From contig SUZB01000022.1 of NCBI GenBank assembly GCA_015060115.1, forward strand, positions 1-35,597: a stretch of DNA of 35,597 bases, given 5' to 3'. Each line of letters starts with the position of its first letter. The stretch's first letter is position 1. Source of the stretch: Rikenellaceae bacterium. GTDB taxonomy: Bacteria; Bacteroidota; Bacteroidia; Bacteroidales; Rikenellaceae. Of this stretch, positions 1 to 6,978 are shown piece after piece. The notes beneath the pieces are model-generated. The model was not told the DNA's origin, ran no database searches, and saw only the letters and a program-made list of their open reading frames with translations. The position numbers and the translations under genes are program-made.

Positions 1-72
1 TGGAATACTATATCCTAGTTTACGAAGTTCTAGGACTTCGGACAGATAACGGGCTTGTAGTTCGCGTCTCAT
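1..72 (-). CDS. Partial protein, N-terminus only, unknown
   Basis: An ATG at 72 on the minus strand opens a frame that runs without a stop for 24 codons to the window edge. The peptide starts MRRELQARYLSEV and looks helical and charged. Nothing in so short a stretch identifies a family; it could be the start of a small DNA-binding protein, but that is a guess. It could also be a chance open frame, since 24 codons is a weak test. Confidence 0.35.
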   Translation of the reverse strand, partial: MRRELQARYLSEVLELRKLGYSIP

Positions 73-113
73 AATTACTTATTTTATGAGTCAACTTTTT
101 TCCGTACAAGACA

Positions 114-140
114 TTGTGCCCCTTGTGCCCCTTGTGCCCC
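114..140. repeat. Three tandem 9-bp units
   Basis: Three perfect head-to-tail copies of TTGTGCCCC, at 114-122, 123-131 and 132-140. Just after them lies a small perfect hairpin (GCGCTCC at 154-160, GGAGCGC at 164-170), then an A-rich stretch with repeated ACTAA units from about 176 to 205. No gene is visible between 73 and 268. Confidence 0.85.
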
Positions 141-201
141 TCAGCGATAGCTGGCGCTCCCCCGGAGCGCAACCCTAAAAACTAACAACTAATAACTAAA
201 A

Positions 202-250
202 ACTAAAAAAAAACGAGCGGATGGGCGATTTTTATCCCATCCGCTCGTTT
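202..250 (-). terminator. Rho-independent terminator of frr
   Basis: A perfect 15-bp stem (211-225 with 236-250) and a 10-base loop are followed, on the minus strand, by a U tract (the complement of the A run at 202-210). It lies 18 bases beyond the frr stop and ends the pyrH-tlpA-frr transcript. Confidence 0.9.
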
Positions 251-268
251 GACTCTTAAAACAGCTGA

Positions 269-826
269 TTACACGGTCATCACCTCTTTCTCCTTCTTCT
301 CCAGCTCAACATCCATCAGCTTGGTGTACTTCTCCAAGAGTTTCTGTACCTGAGCCTCGCCATCCTTCTGCTCGTCCTCAGACATACCATCTTTCTGAGC
401 CTTCTTGAAGGCCTCAACAGCATCGCGGCGTGCGTTGCGGAGGCTGATGCGAGCGGTCTCGCCCTCGGCCTTAACCTTCTTTACGATCTCCTTACGGCGC
501 TCCTCGGTAAGAGGGGGTATCGACAGACGAATATGCTCGCCATTGTTCGAGGGTGTAAGGCCGATGTTAGAGTCGATAATGGCCTTCTCGATAGGACGAA
601 TCATATTCTTATCCCAAGGCTGGATAAGTATGGTCTTAGCATCAGGTACCGTTACACTCGCTACGCCCGACACAGGGGTCTGTGAGCCGTAGTAGTCAAC
701 GAAAACGCCGTTGAGAACATTTACCGATGCCTTGCCGGCACGGATGTTCAACAACTCCTCAACAAGATGATCGACAGCACGCTGCATACGATCGGTTGTT
801 TCATTAAGAATAGTCTTGGTATCCAT
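269..826 (-). CDS. frr: Ribosome recycling factor
   Basis: This protein works with EF-G to split the post-termination ribosome so that subunits and mRNA can be reused. The 185-residue length is that of the family, and the sequence is typical throughout: an N-terminal helix with HLVEELLNIRAGKASVNVL, a central small domain (about residues 30-105) with PLTEERRKEIVKKVK at its exit, and a long C-terminal charged helix. It is the last gene of a minus-strand run after pyrH and the TlpA-like gene, and is closed by a strong terminator. pyrH and frr are commonly adjacent; here a redox gene sits between them. Confidence 0.97.
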   Translation of the reverse strand: MDTKTILNETTDRMQRAVDHLVEELLNIRAGKASVNVLNGVFVDYYGSQTPVSGVASVTVPDAKTILIQPWDKNMIRPIEKAIIDSNIGLTPSNNGEHIRLSIPPLTEERRKEIVKKVKAEGETARISLRNARRDAVEAFKKAQKDGMSEDEQKDGEAQVQKLLEKYTKLMDVELEKKEKEVMTV

Positions 827-852
827 AGTTTCTTCGTTTATATAATTATCTA

Positions 853-1446
853 TTATTTCAGCGCCTTCTCAATAGCTGCGTTCACCTCCTTGGCAATCTC
901 CTCGTCGTAGCCCACAGCAACATATACCACCTTGCCATCTTTGCCTACAACCACCGAGCGGGGAATGTAGTTTGAGGCATACTGGCGGTAGATAACCTGA
1001 CTCTTGTCGAGGCCTACGGGGAAGGTGTAGCCCATCTTCTTGATAAATGACTCAACCGTAGCGCGATCCTCGCCACGCGAGATAGGCAATACCACAACTT
1101 CACGACCTGCGAAGTGGTCGATAACGCCCTCCTGAAGGTGTGCCATCTCTTGACGACAGGGAGGACACCAAGTAGCCCAAAAGTTGATAAGCACAACCTT
1201 GCCACGAAGCGACGAGAGCTTAACTTTGCTGCCATCGAGCATCTCTACGGTAAAGTCGGGAGCCTTGTCGCCCTCGATGATAAGCGTTGTCTTGGCGATG
1301 TCGTCCTGCACGACACTGCTGCGACTTGCCTCTGCCGATGCCTCGGTAGGCCACATAATGATAGCTACAACTAAGGCTATCAATATAAGGAGCATCGCTA
1401 CTAACGAAGCGGTAGAGCCCCTCTTCTTAAACTTCTTCTCTGACAT
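853..1446 (-). CDS. TlpA/ResA-like membrane-anchored thioredoxin
   Basis: A thiol-disulfide oxidoreductase of the AhpC/TSA-redoxin superfamily. Residues 1-10 are basic and residues 13-32 form one hydrophobic segment, so it is probably tethered to the inner membrane with its catalytic domain in the periplasm. The domain starts with GDKAPDFTVEMLDGSKVKL and has the active site WATWCPPC with cysteines 94 and 97. The CPPC pair and the early PDF motif are typical of TlpA/ResA proteins that reduce disulfides in cytochrome c or outer-envelope proteins; the actual partner cannot be read from the sequence. It lies 21 bases after pyrH and 26 before frr, so all three are probably co-transcribed. The 197-residue length is normal for a single-domain member. 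Confidence 0.9.
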   Translation of the reverse strand: MSEKKFKKRGSTASLVAMLLILIALVVAIIMWPTEASAEASRSSVVQDDIAKTTLIIEGDKAPDFTVEMLDGSKVKLSSLRGKVVLINFWATWCPPCRQEMAHLQEGVIDHFAGREVVVLPISRGEDRATVESFIKKMGYTFPVGLDKSQVIYRQYASNYIPRSVVVGKDGKVVYVAVGYDEEIAKEVNAAIEKALK

Positions 1447-1467
1447 AATCGTTTGATTTAAGGTAAG

Positions 1468-2184
1468 TTACTCTGTTACAACAGTGCCGATATTCTCGCC
1501 ACGAATGACCTTCTCAAGGTTGCCCACGGTATCCATATCGAAGACAACGAGGGGCAAATGGTTCTCGCGGCAGAGCGTAAAGGCTGTCTGGTCCATAACT
1601 TTCAAGCGGCGTGCCAAGACCTCGTCGAAGGTGATGGTATCGAACTTTGTCGCTGTGGAATCCTTCTCAGGGTCGGCGGTGTAGATGCCATCGACACGAG
1701 TGCCCTTGAACATAATGTCGGCCTCGATTTCGATGCCACGAAGTGCCGAGGCGGTGTCGGTCGAGAAGTAGGGGTTAGAGGTACCACCACCGATGATTAC
1801 GATATAGCCCGCCTCCAGATACTCGATAGCCTTAGCCTTAGAGTAGTACTCACCGATAGGCTCCATGCGAATAGAGGTCAAAACTTTGCACTTAACGCCT
1901 GCCGACTCCAATGCCGACTGCAACGCTAGCGAGTTGATGATTGTTGCGAGCATACCCATCTGGTCGCCCTTTACGCGGTCGAAGCCACGACCAGCACCCT
2001 GAATACCACGGAAGATGTTGCCACCACCGATGACGATGCCAATCTCGACACCCATATCGCGGATTGTCTTAATCTGCTCGGCATAAGCCTTGAGCACCTC
2101 GACATCGTGTCCATAGTTCTGCTTGCCCTGCAACGACTCGCCACTGAGTTTTAGAAGTATTCTCTTGTACGCTGTATTAGCCAT
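1468..2184 (-). CDS. pyrH: UMP kinase
   Basis: It phosphorylates UMP to UDP with ATP, in de novo pyrimidine synthesis in the cytoplasm; bacterial enzymes are hexameric and belong to the amino-acid kinase fold. At 238 residues it has the family length. Visible family segments are RILLKLSGESLQG at the N-terminus, the glycine-rich GIVIGGGNIFRG near residue 50, and the UMP/ATP-site region GGGTSNPYFSTDTASALR in the second half. First gene of the pyrH-tlpA-frr run; a possible -7 box lies 26 bases upstream, in the 175-base gap divergent from dxs. Confidence 0.97.
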   Translation of the reverse strand: MANTAYKRILLKLSGESLQGKQNYGHDVEVLKAYAEQIKTIRDMGVEIGIVIGGGNIFRGIQGAGRGFDRVKGDQMGMLATIINSLALQSALESAGVKCKVLTSIRMEPIGEYYSKAKAIEYLEAGYIVIIGGGTSNPYFSTDTASALRGIEIEADIMFKGTRVDGIYTADPEKDSTATKFDTITFDEVLARRLKVMDQTAFTLCRENHLPLVVFDMDTVGNLEKVIRGENIGTVVTE

Positions 2185-2209
2185 AATCTTTGATTTGTTT
2201 TAATTTGTG

Positions 2210-2217
2210 CGAAGATA
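2210..2217 (-). promoter_or_regulatory. Possible -7 box for pyrH
   Basis: On the minus strand this reads TATCTTCG, one base from the Bacteroidetes consensus TAnnTTTG. It would start transcription about 20 bases before the pyrH ATG. I see no good -33 TTTG, so this is tentative. Confidence 0.4.
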
Positions 2218-2311
2218 CTATTTTTTCTCGAAAAATCATAATGTTTTGGTCAGCACTTTATCTTTTATGTGCATTTTTGGTTGATAAGGTGTGTATAACG
2301 AAAAAATTTGC

Positions 2312-2319
2312 TACCTTTG
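2312..2319 (+). promoter_or_regulatory. -7 box of dxs
   Basis: TACCTTTG matches the Bacteroidetes -7 consensus exactly. Transcription would begin around 2325, downstream of an in-frame ATG-like codon at 2291, and this decides the dxs start in favour of 2360. No clear -33 element is seen at the usual spacing. Confidence 0.65.
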
Positions 2320-2359
2320 TAGGATAGATATTGTGCCCTCAGGGCAAAATGTAGTAGCT

Positions 2360-4222
2360 ATGGCAGAGGAGAAAAGAAGGTATCTTGATACGATTAACTC
2401 ACCCGCAGACCTTAAGCGTCTTAGGGTCGAGGAGCTTGAGGCGGTATGTGCAGAACTAAGAGAGTATATCTTGGAGTGTTGCGCCGTAAACCCAGGTCAC
2501 CTCGGCTCGAGCCTTGGTGCTGTGGAGCTCGCTGTGGCCTTGCACTATGTCTACGACACCCCCTCAGACCGCCTTGTCTGGGATGTCGGTCATCAGGCAT
2601 ACGCCCATAAGATTCTTACGGGTCGCCGTGAGGCCTTCCTTCACAATCGCACTCGTGGTGGCATCAGTGGCTTTCCGCGTATGGCCGAGAGCGAGTACGA
2701 TGCCTTTGGTGGTGGCCACTCATCAGTGAGTATATCGGCAGCCTTCGGTATGGCAAAGGCTATCGAGATGCAGGGTGGCAAGGAGAGGGTTGTCGCCATC
2801 ATTGGCGATGGTGCTCTAACAGGTGGCTTGGCATTTGAGGCGCTCAACAACGCCGGTGTCTCGCCCACAACCGACCTTCTGGTGGTGCTCAACGACAACG
2901 AGATGTCTATCGACGAGCCCGCCGGAGCTCTCGACCGCTACTTGGTGCGTATGTCTACCTCGAAGTGGTACAACTCGCTGAAGCGCACACTTTGGCGTAT
3001 ACTCTCGGTAGCACCTCCTGTGCTGAACTTTATCCGTAAGTCGGGCAACGCTATAAAGCAGGGACTTCTTAAAAATAGCAACCTCTTTGAGAGCCTTAAT
3101 TTCCGCTATTTCGCGCCTGTCGATGGCCATAATGTCGTGGAGTTGGTGCATACACTGCGTAGCCTAAAGCGCATCGGTGGCCCTAAGTTGCTGCATATCA
3201 AGACCCGCAAAGGTAAGGGCTATGCCCCTGCCGAGGCCGACCCCTCGGTATGGCACGCACCGGGTAAGTTCGATGTAAAGACGGGCGAGCGTATCAAGAG
3301 CGCCTACCCCGCATCGCGTTATCAGGATGTCTTTGGCCAGACACTGCTCGACCTTGCCCGCCGTGATGAGCGTATTGTGGGCATCACACCCGCTATGCCA
3401 TCGGGTTGCTCGCTAAATATTATGATGCGTGAGATGCCTGAGCGCTGCTTCGATGTAGGTATCGCCGAGGGCCACGCCGTAACATTCTCGGCAGGCCTTG
3501 CAGCACAGGGCGCACGACCCTTTTGCAATATCTACTCGTCGTTTATGCAGCGTGCCTACGACAATGTAATCCACGATATAGCGCTCCAAAATCTCCCCGT
3601 TGTCCTCTGCCTCGATCGTGCAGGAATCGTTGGCGAGGATGGCGCTACGCATCACGGAGCATTCGATATGGCATACTTCGGCTGTGTGCCTAATCTCACC
3701 ATAGCAGCACCGCGTAACGAGCTGATGCTCCGACAGATGATGTATACCGCATTGCAACAGGAGTCGCCATCGGTATTGCGCTATCCGCGAGGTGTTGGCG
3801 AGGGTACTGAGTGGCAAGGTGTCCCCTTTGAGGCTGTCGAGGTTGGTCGTGGCGAGCGCCTAAGGGAGGGCAAAGATATTGCTATTTTGGCTGTGGGAAC
3901 AATGGCCAATGTGGCACTCAGAGCAGCCGAGAGAGGCTCAAAGAGTGTTGCGGTCTATGACCTCCGCTATGTGAAACCTCTTGACGAGGCGCTAATCTTG
4001 GATGTTGCCCAGCGCTTTAAGCATATTATCACTATCGAGGACGGCATCTTGCGCGGTGGCGTTGGCGAGAACATCGCTGCGCTTATTGCCCGCAATTCAC
4101 TATCGCCAAAGATTACAACCTTGGGTATCGATGATAGCTTTGTCGAGCACGGCAAGCCCGCAGAACTCTATGCCGACTGCGGTTATGACGAAGAGGCACT
4201 TCTACGAGTTATAGAGAATTAA
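2360..4222 (+). CDS. dxs: 1-deoxy-D-xylulose-5-phosphate synthase
   Basis: A thiamine-diphosphate enzyme that condenses pyruvate with glyceraldehyde-3-phosphate to give DXP, the first step of the MEP isoprenoid pathway. From this start it has 620 residues, the family size. The thiamine-diphosphate motif IIGDGALTGGLAFEALNNAG lies in the N-terminal half; the central pyrimidine-binding domain has RAGIVGEDGATHHGAFD; the C-terminal transketolase domain ends with the TIEDGILRGGVGE segment. The frame is open from 2291, but the family start PADLKRL and the -7 box at 2312-2319 favour MAEEKRRYLD at 2360. It stands alone and ends in a perfect terminator shared with the convergent methyltransferase. Confidence 0.96.
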   Translation: MAEEKRRYLDTINSPADLKRLRVEELEAVCAELREYILECCAVNPGHLGSSLGAVELAVALHYVYDTPSDRLVWDVGHQAYAHKILTGRREAFLHNRTRGGISGFPRMAESEYDAFGGGHSSVSISAAFGMAKAIEMQGGKERVVAIIGDGALTGGLAFEALNNAGVSPTTDLLVVLNDNEMSIDEPAGALDRYLVRMSTSKWYNSLKRTLWRILSVAPPVLNFIRKSGNAIKQGLLKNSNLFESLNFRYFAPVDGHNVVELVHTLRSLKRIGGPKLLHIKTRKGKGYAPAEADPSVWHAPGKFDVKTGERIKSAYPASRYQDVFGQTLLDLARRDERIVGITPAMPSGCSLNIMMREMPERCFDVGIAEGHAVTFSAGLAAQGARPFCNIYSSFMQRAYDNVIHDIALQNLPVVLCLDRAGIVGEDGATHHGAFDMAYFGCVPNLTIAAPRNELMLRQMMYTALQQESPSVLRYPRGVGEGTEWQGVPFEAVEVGRGERLREGKDIAILAVGTMANVALRAAERGSKSVAVYDLRYVKPLDEALILDVAQRFKHIITIEDGILRGGVGENIAALIARNSLSPKITTLGIDDSFVEHGKPAELYADCGYDEEALLRVIEN

Positions 4223-4260
4223 ACACCAAGGGCTATCCGCGTGGATAGCCCTTGGTGTTT
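4221..4260. terminator. Bidirectional terminator, left flank of R-M cassette
   Basis: A perfect 18-bp inverted repeat (4221-4238 with 4243-4260) with a 4-base loop GCGT. It overlaps the dxs stop codon and abuts the stop of the convergent methyltransferase. A-rich and T-rich flanks on each side suit termination in both directions. Bases 4228-4260 recur with one mismatch at 6561-6593, on the other side of the restriction-modification genes. Confidence 0.9.
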
Positions 4261-4261
4261 A

Positions 4262-5401
4262 TTAAAAAAGAAGTTGTTCTACAGCGTTTTGCCTACTCTC
4301 TCCCTTTAAGTATCTCTTTACGGCATCTTTAATTGCAACAGATAGGAATGTTGGTACAGCGTTACCTATTTGTAGATGCTTATCGCCGCGGCTTCCTGCA
4401 AAGATATAGCTATCGGGGAAGCCTTGAAGTCGTGCGCCCTCTCTCGTTGTAAGGGGTCGTGGGTCGCGCGGATGAATGCAGCGCGATGATGATGGACAGC
4501 CAAGGTTGCGTGTGATGGTAGTACTTGGCTTATCCCACCAAAGTCGACAATAGGTGTTGGCAAAACCACTTGTCGGGCGTAACTCTTCGGGGATATCCTT
4601 GGGTGAACCACCATCAGGCAGAGCCTCCATAAGTGCCACCATTCGGGGATTGTTCTTCGAGCACTCGTGCTCGGCAATCTTTTCGGGAGCGCCCTCTCGC
4701 ATTAGTCGCTGGTAGTCGTTTTGTGGCTCGGTAGCATACTCTTCGCCACACTCACCTGAGCGGATTGAGGGTAGGTCGCCGAGTGCCTCGCCTATTGTTA
4801 CATAGGGCTTCAACCCCTTATTATTGACGGTGGTCGAAGGGTCGTAGTGCGTGGGGGTGGGGTAGTCAAATGGGCGACTATCGAGAGTGCCTATAAGTAT
4901 CACGCGCTCACGAATTTGAGGTGCGCCATAGTCCGCCGCATTAAGCAATTTGAGTTGCACGCTATAGCCTATGCTCTCAAAGAGTTCGCGGATTTGGCGG
5001 ATAAGATTGCCACCCTGTATAGAGAGCAGACCCTTGACATTCTCAAAGACAAATAGCCTTGGGCGCAACTCTTGCAATATGCGAAAATAGTCTTGAAAGA
5101 GTTTGCCTCGTGGATCATCTATTAGTCGTTTACCAACCGTGGAGTACGCTTGGCACGGAGGGCCTCCAACAACAATGTCAATATCACCCTCTTTTAGTCC
5201 GAGATCTGTCGTTAAATCACTGATAGAAAAATCTTTAATATCTTTGTTGTACATCTTGACTGATGGGTGGTTAGCGCTGTATGCGCGTGCCATAGGCTCC
5301 AAAATCTCGTTGGCAGCAACTATCAGAAAGTCCTTGTCGTGGGCAAACCCATAACTAAGACCTCCAACACCAGCAAATAGATCTACAACTTTGTATGCCA
5401 T
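4262..5401 (-). CDS. DNA (cytosine-5-)methyltransferase of a type II R-M system
   Basis: It transfers a methyl group from S-adenosylmethionine to C5 of a cytosine, protecting host DNA against the neighbouring restriction enzyme. All main motifs of the m5C family are in order: motif I DLFAGVGGLSYGF (residues 7-19), motif IV GGPPCQAYS with nucleophile Cys83, motif VI ENVKG (from residue 120), motif VIII QIRERVILIG, the short target-recognition region before NLGCPSSSRCIHPRD, and motif X QIGNAVP near the C-terminus. 379 residues is normal for a single-specificity enzyme. The recognition sequence cannot be read reliably from the protein. It is divergent from the controller gene, with an 88-base shared regulatory region. 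Confidence 0.95.
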   Translation of the reverse strand: MAYKVVDLFAGVGGLSYGFAHDKDFLIVAANEILEPMARAYSANHPSVKMYNKDIKDFSISDLTTDLGLKEGDIDIVVGGPPCQAYSTVGKRLIDDPRGKLFQDYFRILQELRPRLFVFENVKGLLSIQGGNLIRQIRELFESIGYSVQLKLLNAADYGAPQIRERVILIGTLDSRPFDYPTPTHYDPSTTVNNKGLKPYVTIGEALGDLPSIRSGECGEEYATEPQNDYQRLMREGAPEKIAEHECSKNNPRMVALMEALPDGGSPKDIPEELRPTSGFANTYCRLWWDKPSTTITRNLGCPSSSRCIHPRDPRPLTTREGARLQGFPDSYIFAGSRGDKHLQIGNAVPTFLSVAIKDAVKRYLKGESRQNAVEQLLF

Positions 5402-5422
5402 CAGTTTGAAATGTTAATAGTG

Positions 5423-5454
5423 CAAAGGTAGAAATTCTTTTCAAATATTCCAAT
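5423..5454 (-). promoter_or_regulatory. Methyltransferase promoter
   Basis: On the minus strand a -7 box TACCTTTG (5430 down to 5423) follows, after 20 bases, a partial -33 element ending in TTG (5454 to 5451). It predicts a short leader of about 15 bases. The palindrome at 5446-5462 covers the -33 element, so a bound controller would compete with RNA polymerase. Confidence 0.65.
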
Positions 5455-5462
5455 ATGGAATA
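5446..5462. promoter_or_regulatory. Probable controller-protein operator
   Basis: Perfect dyad TATTCC-AATAT-GGAATA in the middle of the divergent methyltransferase/controller region. It overlaps the methyltransferase -33 element and lies where the controller-gene -33 should be. Controller proteins of R-M systems bind such short palindromes as dimers; assignment to this protein rests on position and symmetry. Confidence 0.7.
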
Positions 5463-5477
5463 CTGACAATAAAATGT

Positions 5478-5485
5478 TATGTTTG
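5478..5485 (+). promoter_or_regulatory. -7 box of controller gene (leaderless)
   Basis: TATGTTTG fits TAnnTTTG exactly and ends five bases before the controller ATG, so the mRNA should start at or next to the start codon. No TTTG is seen at the -33 position, which is occupied by the operator dyad; this fits a promoter that needs its own activator. Confidence 0.6.
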
Positions 5486-5489
5486 TAGA

Positions 5490-5714
5490 ATGAAGAAACA
5501 AGATTTTGCAAAAGAGAGACATCGTTTGGCGAGTAAACTCTACCAAGTACGCAACGAATTAGGAATAAAGCAGATTGAGTTGCAAGAGGAGGGTATAATT
5601 TCGCAAAGCCACCTATCGAAAATCGAGAATGCCGAGATAAATATTTCGGCAATAATGCTTTGGCGACTTGCGCAACGATATGGCAAGAGTATCTCATATT
5701 TCTTTGAGCAGTAG
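5490..5714 (+). CDS. XRE-family controller (C) protein of the R-M system
   Basis: A 74-residue helix-turn-helix protein, the size of type II R-M controller proteins. The XRE fold fills nearly all of it: LYQVRNELGIKQIELQEEG, then turn and recognition helix ISQSHLSKIENAEIN, and the closing helices MLWRLAQRYGKSISYFFE. Such proteins time expression after entry into a new host: they delay the nuclease while the methyltransferase accumulates, then activate their own operon and repress at high level. The restriction gene starts two bases after its stop, so the two are one transcript, and the probable operator lies just upstream. It could be an unrelated XRE regulator, but position and size make C protein much likelier. 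Confidence 0.88.
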   Translation: MKKQDFAKERHRLASKLYQVRNELGIKQIELQEEGIISQSHLSKIENAEINISAIMLWRLAQRYGKSISYFFEQ

Positions 5715-5716
5715 TT

Positions 5717-6556
5717 ATGGAAAATCAGCGAAATAGAGCAGAAGGGTGGAAATATGCCAAGTTATCTGGGCATCGTAACGAAGCCAAGATTAAAAACTTG
5801 TTTGATAACGAAGAGTATAAAAGTAAGTTTTCGGAAAGGTTAGGCGTTACAACTATAGATAGTGCATCTATTGGAGGTCTACATGAAGGAGATGTGGATT
5901 GTATAATTGGTAGCAAAACGAAGTCAAAAACCGATTTGAAATTAACTTTAACAGATAAGTCGTGCTTAAACTTTTCAATTAAAAAGAGTGCTGGCGGTCA
6001 AGTATTTCTTATAGGTGTAGAAAGATTTATTAATGGATACGAGAAACATTACGCTACAATTCCTGACAATGTTAAGGAGGCCTTGAGATTATATTTTGCG
6101 GGACACCCGAAAATTGAAGAAATACTCAATGACAAAACACTTGTTGGAGCTGAGCCATATACACTTGTTTCGTATCAAAAGAGAAAGAGCCGTTTAGTTA
6201 AAGTTACATTAGAGAAGTACGATAAATCTCTATCTGATGCTTTAATTCAATGGATACAGAGTAATATCGTCAATATTACAGATTTCTGTTTGGCAAGAGG
6301 TTTAGCTTCAAATCCAAAAGAGTGGTCTGAGTATTTGTGGTATAAAAATGAGGTTGGCGGAAGATTAACTGAGAGACTTTACAATATATCTGATATAAAA
6401 AGAGCTGTTGCCGAGAAAGCAGATGCTGTTATATATGGAACAAGAATGGGTGGTAGCACAATCCAACTTCCTTTCGGTTTCCTTCAATGGCATCAAGGAC
6501 AAATGCAGTTTCATCATCAATTAAAGAAGATATTAACTCTTGTAGAGAGCTTATAA
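5717..6556 (+). CDS. Probable type II restriction endonuclease
   Basis: Position behind a controller gene and opposite a cytosine methyltransferase identifies this 279-residue protein as the restriction enzyme; I cannot name an isoschizomer. It has the look of a PD-(D/E)XK nuclease: an early GHRNEAKI helix with Glu22, the acidic segment HEGDVDCIIG (residues 56-65), then KTDLKLTL with Asp73 and a strand NFSIKKSAGGQVF carrying Lys89/Lys90. The usual E/D before the lysine is a serine here (S87-I-K89), so the metal site may be a variant or my alignment may be off by a residue. The gene is strikingly AT-rich and uses codons unlike dxs or relA, which indicates recent transfer. A terminator-like stem-loop follows the stop. 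Confidence 0.8.
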   Translation: MENQRNRAEGWKYAKLSGHRNEAKIKNLFDNEEYKSKFSERLGVTTIDSASIGGLHEGDVDCIIGSKTKSKTDLKLTLTDKSCLNFSIKKSAGGQVFLIGVERFINGYEKHYATIPDNVKEALRLYFAGHPKIEEILNDKTLVGAEPYTLVSYQKRKSRLVKVTLEKYDKSLSDALIQWIQSNIVNITDFCLARGLASNPKEWSEYLWYKNEVGGRLTERLYNISDIKRAVAEKADAVIYGTRMGGSTIQLPFGFLQWHQGQMQFHHQLKKILTLVESL

Positions 6557-6560
6557 AGCA

Positions 6561-6593
6561 AAGGGCTATCCGCGTGGTTAGCCCTTGGTGTTT
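6561..6593. terminator. Right-flank copy of the dxs terminator
   Basis: An 11-bp stem with one internal mismatch (AAGGGCTATCC / GGTTAGCCCTT) and loop GCGT, between the restriction gene and the convergent PAS gene. It copies bases 4228-4260 with one change. That change breaks one pair of the stem, and the outer seven pairs of the left copy are lost, so it should terminate less well than the left copy. Confidence 0.8.
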
Positions 6594-6604
6594 GGTTGGT
6601 GAGA

Positions 6605-6946
6605 TTAGCCACGAACATAGTGGGGCATCTCGGCAGGAATCTCCAATGAGAACTCCACAAGGCCCGCTATCTCGCCAGATTCATACCAGGGGGTCTGGTA
6701 GATAAGTTTGCGAAGGTCGCCCTTTTGGATGGTGTAGGCATTGTTTGCACCCTCGGTCATTAGGCGGTTGATAATCTGGCGTGAACGCTCCGAGTGGCAG
6801 GGTATCATCGACTTACCACGAACATCACCATTAACTTCTACCGAGCGCTTATTCTGGTAGAGCACCACACCATCGAGGTCGCAGACAGTAATAGCACAAG
6901 TCTTAAGGTTGTCGCCCCAAGGGCAACGGATATCTTCAAAGCTCAT
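6605..6946 (-). CDS. Small single-domain PAS protein
   Basis: A 113-residue cytoplasmic protein that appears to be one PAS fold and nothing else: ITVCDLDGVVLYQNKRSVEV is the first strand pair, followed by a helix with IPCHSERSRQIINRLM and the closing strands with YTIQKGDLRKLIYQTPWY and GEIAGLVEFS. It resembles the PAS domains that occur alone or next to DUF438-type proteins. The CHSERS segment with a Cys-His pair could bind a ligand or metal, but this is untested. There is no output domain, so it would have to act on a partner. It follows relA on the same strand after a 31-base gap that contains one arm of the palindromic element. Confidence 0.7.
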   Translation of the reverse strand: MSFEDIRCPWGDNLKTCAITVCDLDGVVLYQNKRSVEVNGDVRGKSMIPCHSERSRQIINRLMTEGANNAYTIQKGDLRKLIYQTPWYESGEIAGLVEFSLEIPAEMPHYVRG

Positions 6947-6950
6947 AGCT

Positions 6951-6978
6951 GGTATCTTTTATAAATTAGTAATCAGGT
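6951..6978. repeat. Solitary arm of the palindromic leader element
   Basis: This stretch matches the inner end of the element before prfA at nearly every base, including ATAAATTAGTAATCAGGTT. Only one arm is present; the other end runs into the relA stop codon. Like the complete copies it is within a few bases of a minus-strand start codon, here that of the PAS gene. Confidence 0.7.

Larger units (their letters stand above)
4228..6593. mobile_element. Restriction-modification island with 33-bp direct repeats
   Basis: The methyltransferase, controller and restriction genes lie between two direct copies (4228-4260 and 6561-6593, 32 of 33 bases identical) of a terminator stem-loop. No transposase or integrase is present. 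Taking out one copy and the three genes would leave dxs and the PAS gene converging on one terminator, a plausible ancestral state. Long target duplication is a known mode of insertion for restriction-modification genes. The restriction gene is visibly more AT-rich than the chromosomal genes. Insertion is inferred; only a related strain with an empty site would prove it. Confidence 0.75.

Noticed and set aside
2291..2359. Longer dxs N-terminus from the codon at 2291
   Set aside because: The exact -7 box at 2312-2319 lies within it, so the mRNA would start after this codon, and the extra residues have no family match.
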